The translations under genes and the position numbers were made by a program. Below are positions 1 through 12,559 of a stretch of 64,000 nucleotides of DNA, in pieces. Below the pieces are notes generated by a model. That model was given only the letters and a program-made list of their open reading frames with translations, was not told the DNA's origin and did no database searches. The stretch covers positions 14,044,638-14,108,637 of the forward strand of contig NC_081331.1 of assembly GCF_022539665.2 (NCBI RefSeq). The letters run 5' to 3'. Position 1 is the first letter of the stretch. Every line of letters begins with the position of its first letter. Source of the stretch: Daphnia carinata. Lineage: Eukaryota; Arthropoda; Branchiopoda; Diplostraca; Daphniidae.

Positions 1-1999
1 AGTAGTGCGAATACCTGTACAAGCACCTGTTGATTAGCCGTCAGATATCATCATAAGGAATATGATTCGACACAAAAAAAAAAAATGAAATCCACATGAG
101 GCGTATTGCGATTATTAGGACTATCAGGTTTGCAATGAATCAGCTGTTATTTTTTTGACAATAACGATTTCTGCGGGTCGATTTTCTCATCGTAAAAACC
201 AATTGGCGTAACCGAATGCCAATTCTGTCGCCACACACACACACACAGACGTGTGCTGCGTGTAAAGGTTGACAACTATAAAAGAGTGTTTAATTGGAAA
301 CGACACTTTTAACAGGGCCGCCGTTTCTTCAATTCACCACCACGATTTGTAGAATCAGTTGGTAGGAGAAAATCAAGACATTTGTTCAATCCACCTGTCT
401 CATTGCTGTGGGAAAGACGTCGCGCGTTATCCAGTCAGTGCTGGCTGTTTCCATTTATTTCTTTTTCGAAAGCCCTCGAATGAATTGTACGCATCGAGAA
501 TATCGGATGTGCCGTAACCTAATTGGGCATGGCCGCATCCATGTTTTGTTTTTTTATATATGTCTGAGCTTGTTAGAAAATGAAATACACTTTCATTTTT
601 ATTCCGTTACACCAATTTGGATAGCGAGAGTCGCCCATAGCGAACGAAGAATCAACGATCGTGACGGCCCGTTAAAAGAAAGAGAAAATGAAGACACGTA
701 GATGGTAAAACATTTCATCCATCATGATAACAAGTTCTTGACAATAGAATATATATTTTTTTTTTTTTAATAAATTCTTTAAGCTTTAAGAAACGACCTG
801 CTGTTTTGCAAAATATTTGGGGCATTTGCTTCTCATTTTGCGCCGACATTAACATGAATGAAACGTCATTTCCCTTCGCGGTGCTGTGCACAACTTCCCG
901 TTCGGCTTTTTTTTTTTTTTTAATGAGCCGTTGGAAAGAAAGGAAAGTTCATGATGATTAGAATTCGCGAATTTTTGTTTGCGTGGCCGTTCGTCACCGA
1001 AACGAACATGCATCGCATTCCCAATTGAGATTTCCATGCGAATCGGGTCGCTTTCGTTTGTTGTCCTTTTTTTTTTTAAATCCCTCCGATCGTGCGAAAC
1101 GCGATTCGCAACAAGTGTTTGCTGTTGGGAAAAAAAAAAATCTCGCGATTGTTATGGCAGTGTTAATCAACTAAGCGTAAACCATATATATGTGTAAGGT
1201 GTATAATACTCTTTCACGCAATGATGTGATAAACCGAATCTCACCGGTGGTGACGATTGACCGTGGGAAGTAAACGAGTCCCACCTATGAGTATAGGCTT
1301 ACGTCTCGCATGATCTCATATACATCCCGACTATATTCCACTTAACGTTATATTTTTGCATGCGTTTTTTTCTTCGGGGCGGATGTCTAGACATATAACT
1401 ATAAACAAACTAGGAGAAAACAAATTATAATGTGCCGGCCGATTGGCTTATTGTTTATCGACATTTGATGCTGGACTTTTATAGAAGCGATCAAACGTTC
1501 TGATGTGTATCGGCATTTTGTAAAGGAATGACGTCATATCTTTGATGAGAGAAACCCAATTTCGAGGACATCTTTTTAGTTTCTATTTTTTTTTTTTTTA
1601 AATAGGATGTTTCTTGAAGGTACTTTTATTCCTTTTGGGGAGTGTACGCTGTTGAGGTATCAGCAAAAGTGCATCGATGCAAATCATTCGGTATACATCT
1701 TTTGCCGTTAACGTTGGTCGGCAGCGATACTCGAATTGTTGTCTGTTTGAAAAAAAAGGAAACAATAGCTATTGTGTAGGCAGCCATATACAAGAGGAGA
1801 TACGCAATCGGAGCTGATTAACCACCGAATTTTGCTTGAAAAAAGAAAGGGAAGAAAGAGAGAGTCCATTTCTGTGATTTGCCATGGAATGAACCCTTTT
1901 TGCATGCAAACTACTCGAGATAAGGCACGTCTTACTGGACGATCAAACAATTAATAGTTGGACAATTTGCGAGGAAACAGCAATTTTTTTGCGACGTCT
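1..1999. other. Intergenic, no gene recognised
   Basis: AT-rich sequence with A/T homopolymers and a short CA tract near 232-246. The open frames here are short, low in complexity, and resemble no protein family I know. A TATAAAAG sits at about 277-284 on the plus strand, but no start codon or coding exon follows before a GT-like donor near 361. Confidence 0.6.
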
Positions 2000-2370
2000 T
2001 AGGGCACCAAAGGGTTTGGCCAATAACCACTGGTCACGGAACGAATCCTTTCTCGTTCAAAGTCGAAACGTCGTTTGTATTTGATTGGCGCTTCTCATCG
2101 TCCTTGGTGTTGATTTCAAATCTGACGTGATTGTAAAAAAAAAAAAAACATGTCGTTATTAAGGGCAGTGGTGCATCACTCTCCCCGTAAGAGCATCCAT
2201 GTATGCAAATGAGGTTTACTGCTTAAGTGATTTGGGAATGTAAGTTGGCGTGATTCCCTCACTGATTGAGCTGACGACGCCACTGTCAGCCTATTGATCA
2301 TTTCAATCGTGGTAGGAGCGGCCCCAGACGGACGGCCACCAGACCGAGGAAGACACCCAGAATGAAATTT
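2000..2370 (-). pseudogene. Decayed RR-1 cuticle protein gene
   Basis: The minus strand at about 2290-2368 matches exon 2 of the intact cuticle gene at 4004-4561. Both read TTCATTCT.GG.GTCTTC followed by GGTCTG and GTC, coding for the signal-peptide core FILGVF. The frame then shifts near 2320. Further along, about 2000-2115 carries a remnant of exon 3: a stretch readable as FEINTKDDEKRQ, typical of the start of the Rebers-Riddiford domain, then a jump to NEKGFVP and a stop at the place where intact genes read DENGFQ. The middle of the chitin-binding domain is missing, the splice acceptor before exon 2 is lost, and I see no first exon. This is best explained as a dead tandem copy of the neighbouring cuticle genes. 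Confidence 0.55.
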
Positions 2371-2379
2371 TCAAAAATG

Positions 2380-4003
2380 AAAAAAAAAAATAAACGTGAA
2401 TGTTTGAATTTTCTTGCCTAGTCACACGCAGACAGAAAACAACACACACACTTTCGGGATTTACCACTTTCATTCTTCTTATGCACGAGTCAGTGATGTA
2501 AAAAAAAAAAAAAAAAGGAAAAGAGGCAAGTCAGTGAGTGGTTTTAATGGATGCAAGTCTCCGTTTCCTTCGTCTCGTCGTTGGGGTTTCGCCCTTTTTT
2601 TTTTTTTTGTCTACTAGAAAAAAAAATACATCGACGCTTTCATATTCTTTTTATCCCATCCTTTTTCTTTCCCCCTTTTACTTTCACGTCAAAGACTATG
2701 GCTGTCTGATTTGGGAGGTTATTGTGATGATACTTTAGAAGAAGAGTCCGGAGGCGAAAAAATCATTAATACCTGGCCGAATAGTTTGTACCAGAATTTT
2801 CTTTTTTTTAGCTGTGAAGGCCTTTCGGAATGGATCTATGCCGACATGTGTTGGTAGCCTCAGAGAAAAGGGGCTATTTCGTTGAAATCGTAGCGTGATT
2901 GTTCCGGGATTTTCAAGCGACTCTTGCAAGACGCTTCTTTTTAAATGCGACGAGATTCACGTCGCACAAAGGGATGGACTCGTAAACGACCTTGATGGAA
3001 CTGATGCGCTTTATCGAAAGTTAGAATCGTCTTCTGATATGTTTATGGGGAACCAGCCAGACCACCAACAAGGAAATTTCGAATAGCTAAAATCCATGAA
3101 AAAGGAACAGTGAATTGTCACCAAATCGGCCAGGGTTGATGTCTTTATTTCCTAGTTTAAAACATGGCTATTATAATTCTTTCTTTTGGGAAAATAAAAT
3201 TCGTTGTTATGGCGGACAAGACCGGCGACATGCGCTGATATCATCAGGGCTTCTGAATAAAATAAAAACTATTATTTTTTTTGTTCCATCAACAATAGGT
3301 ATGTCTTTTAGGCATGCATGCACGCAATAGGAATCTCTCTTTTGATGTCACCCGTGGCCTGATTTTAGTTCATCAACATCTACCCATTTTGAATGTACTA
3401 CATCACGTTAGGCAATCGACCAAGTCTCGTAAAAATCCATAGCATTTTCGCTTTTCATCTTAAACTGCGGCCCAACTTTGTTTGATGCCCGTCTACCTGT
3501 AACTGAAGACGAAAGTTGTTTATGACTATGGACGTTGAGTTTTCTTCGCTCATCACTTTCGTTCCCAAAGGTAGGCAACATAAAAAGAAAACGTTCTGAT
3601 TCTTAGAGAAAACTGTCGTTTGTATTGTTGTCTTTTCACAAAATAGAGAAAGAAATCTGGGAGAACAAAAAATAAAAGGGATGGACGAGTAAACAAATAA
3701 ATGGCTAACATATTTTCCTCGACGTTTGTTTGCGGAATCGGATGTGATTGTCTCCAAATGTTCAGCATGTTCTAATGAAAAGGTAACATGTTCGAAAGGA
3801 CCGATCCGTTTTCACGACGCCGTAAAGAGGGAAAAGCAAACCGAAAGGAAAGAAGGAAGTCTATGTGCTCGTGTGCGTTGCGTGTGCCACCAGATCGGTT
3901 GATATTTACATCGTTTGGTTGTTTTTGTTGTACCATCGCAATCGTTCAAATGTCGCTCTTTCGTTCGGGTTATATCCAGGTCAGGTTGGTCGTACGAATT
4001 TGT
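2380..4003. other. Intergenic, no gene recognised
   Basis: Homopolymer-rich spacer between the cuticle pseudogene and the first intact cuticle gene. The open frames on both strands are short and low in complexity. The plus-strand frame that runs from here across the cuticle exon is antisense shadow. Confidence 0.6.
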
Positions 4004-4561
4004 TTACAGAAGACCGGCAGCCTTCAGATCGGCCAACATCTTCACGACGTGCTCGGGCATCGGGGGAGGAGTTGGCAAATGATCACCGGTGGCCTGGAAA
4101 CCGTTCTCATCGGCTGTCCAGTTGACAGTGAGGACGACACCATCGGGAGAAGTGAACGAGTAAGATCCGCGTGATACGGTTCCGACATCCTCTGGTTTAG
4201 GTCCGACTTGCTTCTGGTTGCCACTTGCTTCCATCTTGGTGCCATCTTCGCCCTCGAAACTGATTGTTTTCAAAAATCAATTCAAGTATTCCAATAGATC
4301 TCACTCAAATTCAGGTGATGTTTGTTGTATGCATACCTGTAAGCGTAGCTGCCATCAGCGTTGTTCTCACTGGCCGATCGGACGATGGCGATGGGCTTGA
4401 CTTCGTCTAATTTAGCGGGAGCTGCGGTGCAGGCGACCAACAGACCACAGAAGACTCCGAGAATGAACTAAAAACAAATGCGCATCAATTCAATAATCAA
4501 AAATACATGAAAAATCAAAAGTGAATGTTGCGGATTTTGGCACAAGGCTTACCACGTTCAT
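4004..4561 (-). CDS. RR-1 cuticle protein (chitin-binding), three exons
   Basis: Predicted 131-residue secreted structural cuticle protein. Coding exons are 4553-4561 (Met-Asn-Val), 4337-4467 and 4004-4259, all with GT-AG introns. The signal peptide spans the first intron (MNV, then FILGVFCGLLVACTA), with mature protein from about APAKLDEV. The Rebers-Riddiford RR-1 domain begins at about residue 42 with DGSYAYSFEGEDGT. It continues through SYSFTSPDGVVLTVNW and ends with ADENGFQ and HLPTPPP, the hallmark of the chitin-binding RR-1 consensus. RR proteins bind chitin fibres in soft or flexible cuticle. The start is chosen because a signal peptide forms only with the tiny first exon. It is closely related to the gene at 7609-8138; both end in LADLKAAGLL. 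A TATA box lies upstream at 4685-4693. Confidence 0.93.
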
Positions 4562-4684
4562 TTTGTTTAAGTTTGGTAATGTGGGATTTGAGTGAATAGA
4601 ACAATCTGCACTGATGGTCAGTGTGTGTGTGTGTGTAGTAGGATGCGGTTGGCTACTGGTTCTCTTCATCGGACGAGTTCTTCC

Positions 4685-4693
4685 TTTTATATA
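4685..4693 (-). promoter_or_regulatory. TATA box of cuticle gene 4004-4561
   Basis: On the minus strand the sequence reads TATATAAAA, about 125 bases before the start codon. Single-copy TATA boxes at this distance precede each of the intact cuticle genes in the window. Confidence 0.65.
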
Positions 4694-4699
4694 CACACG

Positions 4700-7608
4700 G
4701 ACAGCTCTCTTACTCTACCTCTGATGGGAGAATATTTTTTTTTTTTTTTCCGTTTTAGTTCTTCTTCTTTATTTGGGGAGGAGGTGCATTTGAACCGGGT
4801 GTTTTCCTTCCCATCCTCCCCCCTCAGCCAACCGCCTCACCTGCTTTTATTTTCTATTTATTTTTGTCCTCTTCCTTCGTCTTGCCTTTCGGTCCTTTTT
4901 AAGTTGTTTGCCGTTGCCAAAGCCGACCCTCATCTCCTGTCTTTATCTCTTTCTATTTTTTGATTTTTCTTTTCACGAAATTTTCATTTTGTAAAGAAAA
5001 AATAAATAAAATAAAAAGAGTTGGACATGCCAACCGTTCGTTGCAAGAAGGGGGTTTTACAAGACATGATCGTCTTCAAGCTGTCGGGCGTGACCGCTCA
5101 CGCAGGTTCAAAAAAATACAGAAGGAAATGGCGGAAAATTGCACAACGCAAGTGAAAGGGAAAAGAACGCGGGCAAAAAAAAAAAAGCATTTTGGGCGGC
5201 CGGACGTGCAAAGAAATTCAAATGATGACACAGTCCCAGTTCAGAAATCGAATTTTAATGGCTCTTGTTATACATTGAAAAGAAGAGAGATTGGCAGTTG
5301 GCATTTTTCAACTCCTTCTGCGACATTGGGCTTGTTTGAATCATAATAACAGCTTGCGTCCTAAAGCTTATGCGCTAGTTTGTTATTAGCGTGTGAGCAG
5401 CGATTAAGAGCCGATTGTTTGTAGAGGCTCAGGGTCACACGAAATACGGTGCGGCCTCTTCCTACGTCACTGCGCGTACGAGACAAGCATCCACTTCAAC
5501 ACAAGGACGACATTTGAATTTTGATTTTTTTTTTTTTTTTGGGGGGGGGGGGGGGGGATGTGTGACAGCTGAATAACTCCCGAAAGTCCCAGCTGTTTTA
5601 TGCAGAATTTTAAGAAAGATGTCACGAGTCGGACGGCGATCGTTTTTCACAAGTTTTCCTCAATTGATTAAAGCGACACGGTCTGGCAAATTCTCGTGAA
5701 AAAAAGGGATGGGGGGAGTTTAGAACAGGTAGAGACGAATGTGAAGGTTAAAAAGAGGCTGCTGTACCTTGTAGGTGGACTTTGTGTACAGGTTGCGATG
5801 AGGAGGATAGGGCAATCAATCAACGTTTTAAAAAGAATGACTTTCGTGCTGGTGGAAATTCCACTTCCCCCACACGTAATCATGTCTGCTGGGGCGAGAT
5901 TGCAGACACTTCAAAGTGTTTATAACGAGCCCGACCTAAACAGATTACGTGTGTGTGTGCCTCATTGGAATTTAAAACAATCAGTCTCTCTCCCCCATTC
6001 ACCTGTATTACGTAGAAATAATGATCTTGAATCAACTTCAACACGAAAATGAGGATGGAAGAGAGGGGGGGGGGGTGAAGAAAAGGAGGTCAGGTTCGAA
6101 AGCATTTGACTTCAGGCCAGGGCAACGGTTTATTTTATTGTGAATAAAAGTTTAGAATTTCTCTTTCAATCCCTTAATTTTTGTGCGTGTATTTCTATTC
6201 GTTCGTGCGCATCTCCATAATATTCGAGTGTGTGCCACTAGGGCACTGGCACCAGTAGGGGGAGAGAGTGGAATGCGACATCGTCATCCATCAATTTGTT
6301 AATTCGTCTTATAAAATAGCATTGATGTCAGATCGTTGGTTTTCTATCGTTTTGTTTGTTGACATAAAAACGTAAAAATTGAATGACTCAATAGAAAAAC
6401 AAATCTCTTCGCAACAGTTGCCTTTCCCTCATTCCTCATTTCTTATACGACCCGCCGGGGTCTTTTGTTGCGTGCGTTCAGTCAAGACGACCACTGTTCG
6501 CAAGTTTGCGTAATCCTTTATTTGGCAAAATTCAAATGAAACTGAAAAGTAAATTTTCGTGAGCCAAAATTCATTTAAAATCATTTCCCATTTTATTTGA
6601 AAATATTGCGTTCAATGGGGAAGCGACTTCACGATAAAAGGTCAACGCGTCACATGAATGTAATCAGCCGTTGAATCACAAACGGTAAGCGTAACATCAG
6701 AAACCAGAAAACATCACGAAGGAACGAAGATCTAATGGAAATGAATTAAAAACCTGCTTAACCTCGACGTCTGATTCCATCTCTTTTTAACTCTCTCTGG
6801 TCTCTCCAGCTGGTTTGGTCCAGGGTCGTCCTTGAGTCATCATTGGCCGTTAAAAAAAAAAAAAGGAGATGCGCTCCCGCGACCTCGTCGCGTATAATTA
6901 CCATAAATCTTCCCTTATTTTTTTTTTTTGTTTTGTTTTGTTTTCAAATAAACGAATTTCATCTTTGAAAGGGGAAATTTTATTTCTCATTGTACGCCTC
7001 CTCGAATGGCGACTGTTTGAAAATGCGCAGTCGAGTTGCAGACGTGCGTGCCAATCGTCTCGGAACCGTTCGCATTTCGGGACGTCTTTGCAGTTATGGT
7101 TGAATGACGTCGTTTCTTTTTTTCTTAAAATACGCACACAAAAGAAAGAGAAAAACATCGGCCGCGTATAATGATAATAATGTGCTATCGTCTTCTTTTT
7201 CTAAACGCGGTCGGTCGTCAACTCTCTCAGCTCACGAGCCGTCTGCGGGTTAGCGGCGGGAAATCCACCAAGTATTAGGGTCAAACATAAAAAGGGAAAT
7301 GGCCAACAGTTTAAGCATTTTCTTTCTATATTTCTGTCTCATTTTCTACCGTTTCTAAAGCTTCAAAAACGAATGGATCGTGTTAAACGTTGGGATCGAA
7401 TTCAAACTTGGGAAAATGTTAAAGGCACTATACCAATAGCAACTCGCTAGGATTAGGGATACGGGATATTTACAATTATAAATCCAATGAATCGCACCAA
7501 GTTGCATCATTCTTTTATGTGTAAAAAAACATTTTTTATTTATAGGCACACACACGAATATTTTGATTGGTTTTCATTATGGCATTGTCAAGAGGTGTTT
7601 TGTTTCAT
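4700..7608. other. Intergenic, homopolymer-rich
   Basis: No gene recognised. Contains a T16/G17 tract at 5525-5557 (the G run is 5541-5557), a G11 run near 6065-6075 and several A/T runs. The open frames here are short and show no family motif. Confidence 0.6.
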
Positions 7609-8138
7609 TTACAGAAGACCAGCTGCCTTCAAATCAGCCAAAAGCTTGACGACATGGTCGGGAGTAGGGGGAGGAGTTGGCAAATGGTCACCGCTTGGCT
7701 GGAAACCGTTCTCATCGGCAACCCAGTTGACGGTGAGGACAACACCATCGGGAGTAGTGAAAGAGTAAGATCCTTTGGAGACGGTTCCAATGTCTTCTGG
7801 CTTAGGTCCAACTTGTTTCTGGCTGCCACTCTCCTGCACTTTAGTGCCATCAGCGCTTACGAAACTGCACATAATTAATAAAATAAGTACATTAGGAAAC
7901 ATGTTGCGAGACAAGTCGATCCAAAACGTTACTCGAAAGAATAGCTGCCATCCGCGTTCATTTCGCTGTTGGATGAGATGATTTCGATGGGTTTCTTTTC
8001 GTCATCGAGTTTAGCCGGTGCAGCAGCAGCGACAGCAACCAAAGCGATCAATACCAACTGTTAAAAACAAATCAACATTTGTTTCATTTCCCAAACACTG
8101 CACAAGTTTAAATGTTACCAAAAACTTACGAATTTCAT
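7609..8138 (-). CDS. RR-1 cuticle protein (chitin-binding), three exons
   Basis: Predicted 129-residue secreted cuticle protein. Coding exons are 8130-8138 (Met-Lys-Phe), 7933-8057 and 7609-7864. The signal peptide reads MKF then LVLIALVAVAAAAPA across intron 1. The RR-1 domain starts at DGSYSFDFVSADGTK and runs through SYSFTTPDGVVLTVNW to ADENGFQPSGDHLPTPPP. The C-terminus LADLKAAGLL is nearly identical to the gene at 4004-4561, so the two are recent tandem paralogs with the same exon plan. Role by family: chitin binding in the extracellular cuticle. Intron 2 splits a GA|T codon, where the paralog splits AG|T at the equivalent place. A TATA box lies at 8221-8228. Confidence 0.93.
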
Positions 8139-8220
8139 GATGATTGTTGTTGTTTGGAGAGGTGGATATTTCTCGGAGATGAGAATGTTTGTGTGTGACT
8201 TGAATCGGCTGATGGTTCGC

Positions 8221-8228
8221 TTTATATA
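8221..8228 (-). promoter_or_regulatory. TATA box of cuticle gene 7609-8138
   Basis: The minus strand reads TATATAAA about 85 bases before the start codon. Confidence 0.6.
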
Positions 8229-8239
8229 CACGTCTGTCT

Positions 8240-8936
8240 GCATCTGATCAAGTCTCTCTCTGTCTGTACCAAGCCAAAAAAAAAAAAAAAAAAAAAAATC
8301 ACACGAATTCCACGTTGTGGGTGGGAGTTGGCCTCTTCTTCGATTTTTTGTTTTGTTTTGTTTTCGAAATCTTCTTCACCTTCTTTATGCGAGTTGCTCT
8401 TGTGCCAGAAAGGCAATCGACACACATACCATTCGTTTCGGAAATTTCTTTCTTTTCGCTTTTCGCTTTTCGCTTTTTTGTTTTTTTATGATCGTGTCTT
8501 TGAGGTGTGTATTATATGCACATACACGTGTGTGTGGTGGGGCAGGGTTACAAAAAAAAAACTAATCCTCAAACTATTAACCAAGAGAAAAAAAAAAAAA
8601 AAAAAAGGCCGGAGAAAGACATTTTTCTGCTTTGGTTCTTCTTCTTTCTATCCTTTTCTTGGAAAGAGAGAGGAACAACATCAACCGTTGCCATTCGGTT
8701 TCACGTTTCTTCACGGTGCGGCACGTGATCACCTCTCTCGCCATCCCTCGTTATAGGCCAAATAGGCAATCAAAACAGCACATATGCAGACAGAGAAGAG
8801 AGAGAGGGGAGAGACTCCTCTTCTCCCTACCTGAGGGCAATCATCAACACCATCCAGGGTCAACTGTGGCCTGTCCACTTTTACTTTTTCTTCTTCTTGT
8901 TATTTATTGCGTGTATTATTATTACTATTCTATGCA

Positions 8937-8975
<39 letters not shown>

Positions 8976-11860
8976 TGTTCATTTCAACTATTTTAACCGA
9001 TACCATTGCCAACTGGTTAGATGAGGCGCCATTGACTTCATATTTATCTTTAAAAATGCGCCTCTATCGATTTATCCTTGGCGTTTCAAGTATAATTGAA
9101 AAAAAAAAGGAGGTCTTCTTCCTGGATTGTGTATAATAAATGATAGATGCCGCCTGTACATGTTTTTTGGTTTAAAGGAGTGCTGCGTGAACGTCTTCCT
9201 TAGCGCATCCCGCACAGGTAAACCATTCGCTACTAACCTTGAATAATCGTAAAAGATGTGAAAGGCAATGCACGCGGGGATACATCATTTAAACATATTC
9301 ACTTCCCACTCGTTGATTTTTCCACCAGGAGTTGCAAAAAAAAAACAAAAAAAAACGCGTGAACATTGGAATACAATTGAGCTTTTAACCTTGACTACCG
9401 ATTCCATCTTGTTACCATACGATGAGAAGAGTCGGTATTATAGACATTTGCAAATGTAAAATCCATGCGAACTTTGTTCAGGATTAAGAGTTAAACTCTT
9501 CTTGATTACTATCGCTGGTAACGAGATGACTATCGAAAAGCGATTGACGAGACAGGCCTGACCATTTAAGATGACGACAATCTCATTGGTCACATTGAAT
9601 TACCCCCTCAGTCTTCTTAGGATTTGTTTTTAAAGACGTGTTTCTAATCGGTGTATAATCAGGAAGAATTTATTAGCCTCTTCGCATTCGACAACGCGCA
9701 TTGATACCCATCTATTTAGCCAATGAACTGATAACTTTGCCCGAACTTGATAGATTTTTATCTTCTCCTTATTAATGGACTTATAAGCAGCGTTTAAAAC
9801 ATTCATTAATTAAACAGACGTTTTGCCTAAATCTCTTAGTGTCGTAGAGTCCTCGGTTACGTAACTTTGAAAGTTGCATAAACCTGACCATATATGGGAT
9901 ACCTATCGATATGGGACTGCTGACGTGAGTCGTTGGACTCAAAAACAGTGTCAACAAAAATGAACGAAAAGAAAATAAAGCCGAAGTGCTTTCCATTTCC
10001 GCGTCCGTCCCCAAAAAAAAAAAATGCCGGCTCGCTTTACACAACAAATACCTTTTTTTTTTTCTCTTCCTCTTTCTTGTTCAATTTTCCAACAAGTCTA
10101 TACGACCACTTTCTCTTAACCGCACAAAAGCCACTCCATTTCCTTATGCGTGATTGGCTCCTGCAGGGTAAAACGTAAACCCAAAACCATTTTCAATAAA
10201 AAACTATCGACACGTACGATCGCGGATATCTTCTTCGTTTAGGTGGGAGGGAAAACAAAAGAAGATTGTCGTGGACGATATGCACACATTTGCTCTTCTG
10301 GTATACTACATCGAGTGACTGGCGAATGCGTTCCGTATACGTATGTAAGAAATTGAATTTCAAAGCAGCACGCAGGCGGATGTAGACTGTCGTTCAAGCA
10401 TCGAGTGAAGGGGATGTCTATACTTGTATTCAACATTTCACCATGTGTATGTACACCTTGCACGGCCTTGACGGCTGCACCTTCTTCACGGATGCGCCTT
10501 TTATTGTGTTTGCTATATATTTCAAGAACAGTATATTGAAGAACATTTCATAATCGGTCCTCTAATTCGAGTTGTTGCGGTGCAGGTACCCGTTTCTAAT
10601 TGACGTTTGAACGTTTTGTGGCGGCGCTATTGAAATTTTCAACGGCCAAACAAACCGTATCGAATGCGTTTCCTCAAATTTCATGATTTTCTTAACGAAG
10701 CGGTTAACATTCCCTTCACGTTTAAATACGCATGCTTGTTTAGACGCCGTTCTTCGTGATACGATGGGCTTTGACATCAGAAATAATTCTGCCTTCACCA
10801 ACGAAATTATAATTTGCCCAGAAAATAAAAAGTGAATGAAAAAAATTCAGCACAATGTACTTATAATTTTCGTGATTCCCTCTTTTTTGTCTGCATTCAA
10901 CAACAGATTATAATAAAAAAAAAAAAAAAATTTAGAGGACATGTTGAATAAGAGAAAGGTGTTTTTTTTCTGGGGGGGGGGGGGGGACGCGATAAGAAAT
11001 TGAAGGCATACTTCTCAACAAGTAGCATCTTCAAGGACGTAAGACATTTCATGTGTAGAGGTGCATCAACGAGTTTCTTCTTCGACACTAGCGGCCGATT
11101 AGGCAGTGCATTTATCTCCTCCGCGCTAAATTGTGAGAGTCAAAACGGGCAATAGCGGCAACGTCACACACAACTTTTACTTTGGTGTGTCATTTTATGT
11201 GCCGCTATGTGTGTACGTATACTACAGCCTTATGTGTCTGTAAACATCCTCGGCCCTCAAGGCAACGATGTCTTGATGACTTTTGAATTTCCCCCTTTTT
11301 TCTTTCTTTTACCTTTGATGGAAAGGAGAAAATCGAAAGTTGTGGACGGCCTTGGGCCGTCGAGCACCTGGACTGTGTGCACACGTTTTTTTTTTCTTCT
11401 CGTCATATCGTCAATTTTTTCTGTCGGCTTTTTTATTTTTACGATCCGTCACGTAGCGGAAAGGTTCCCACACAACGACCTGTACGTGTATATTCATATT
11501 GATTTTCCCTTTTTCTCTTACTGGCAATCATTTGTTATTATTTTCCAACGTTTATGGCAGAAAATAACACAGACACACAAAATGGGACATGAATAACGCG
11601 AGTGCCCATCATTTTTGATTTGTCACACTTCCATCTCGTTTATTTCCGTTTGTTATCCAAGGATATCACTATAATAGGAGGCCTAAGATTACGTCATCGA
11701 TTATTATTAGTCCTTTTGTTTGTTTTCCGTTTTCATTCTGTTTTTTTTTTTTTTTTTGTTTTTTTTTTAGTATAAGAAAATTGTATACAAAGGGAAGGAT
11801 GGGCCAAAAATGGTTTTGTTTTGTTTCGATTTTGAAAGAATTGGGCAAAAAACATTTTTT
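8240..11860. other. Intergenic, simple-sequence rich
   Basis: Contains A and T tracts (for example 8277-8298 and 8588-8606), a (TC)16 microsatellite at 8941-8972 and a G15 run at 10972-10986. No open frame here shows a recognisable domain. Confidence 0.6.
8941..8972. repeat. (TC)16 microsatellite
   Basis: An uninterrupted dinucleotide tract of 32 bases, directly visible. Confidence 0.95.
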
Positions 11861-12494
11861 TTATTTACGAAGACCAAGTCTTTGATCGAGGAGTCCGAGC
11901 ATGAGGAGCTTCTGTTTGGTGCTCATACCGGCGGCGCGGGCCTCGTCGGCGGCGTTGGTGCGGGCGATAATAGCCAAGGCGCGCTTGATGGCCGGCGACG
12001 GCTCCGGGGCGACGGGCAAGTGGGCTCCCTGCGGCTGGAACCCGTTCTCGTCGGCGACGAAGGTCAGGGCGATTTTCTCGCCTTCCGGAGAGCTGTAGGA
12101 CCAGGAGCCGCGGGAAGTGGCTCCCGATTCCTCGCCGATCTGTTTCTGGGCTCCTTCCTCTTCGCGTGTCACGCCATCGGCCGTTTCGAACCTGTTTTTT
12201 AAAATCATTTTTAAAGGTGAAAATTCGTTAAGAGATTATACATTTGATGAACTTACTTGAATTTGTAACTGCCATCCAAGTTGGGTCCTTCGCTCTCGGA
12301 TGTGATGATTTCAACGGGCGGTTTGACCGCATCCTGCGGCATGGCGGCCACTACGCCGATCAAAACTGCTAAAACAAATACCTGCGTGTGTTTGCGTCGT
12401 ACGAAAATCAAAAAGTCGGTTGAACTCTCCATTTTTAAAACGATAAATAATTTTCAAGAAAAGGTAGAAACGATGAGACGGAACTCACCTTCAT
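11861..12494 (-). CDS. RR-1 cuticle protein with long C-terminal tail
   Basis: Predicted 153-residue secreted cuticle protein. Coding exons are 12489-12494 (Met-Lys), 12257-12381 and 11861-12191. The acceptor at 12382-12383 is preferred because it restores the signal peptide VFVLAVLIGVVAAM; a nearer TTAG at about 12371 would break the frame. The RR-1 domain runs from LDGSYKFKFETADGV through SWSYSSPEGEKIALTF to ADENGFQPQGAHLPVAPEP. Beyond the usual end there is an extra Ala/Arg-rich tail of about 45 residues ending LLDQRLGLRK. Codon use in exon 3 is visibly richer in G+C than in the other cuticle genes. Family role: chitin binding in the cuticle. Confidence 0.92.
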
Positions 12495-12545
12495 TGTGCG
12501 GATGCTTGTGATGATGTGCGACGCTCGCTTGTTGTCTACCTGCCG

Positions 12546-12552
12546 TTTTATA
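12546..12552 (-). promoter_or_regulatory. TATA box of cuticle gene 11861-12494
   Basis: The minus strand reads TATAAAA about 55 bases before the start codon, so the predicted 5' leader is very short. Confidence 0.6.
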
Positions 12553-12559
12553 CATTCCG

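Noticed and set aside
277-361. TATAAAAG followed by a GT donor, like a cuticle gene start
   Set aside because: No ATG lies between the expected start site and the donor, and no cuticle exon follows on the plus strand.
3788-4174. 128-codon plus-strand frame
   Set aside because: It overlaps exon 3 of the minus-strand cuticle gene, whose RR-1 domain is unmistakable.
12371-12376. Nearer TTAG acceptor for exon 2 of the third cuticle gene
   Set aside because: It gives the wrong phase after Met-Lys. The acceptor at 12382-12383 restores a complete signal peptide.
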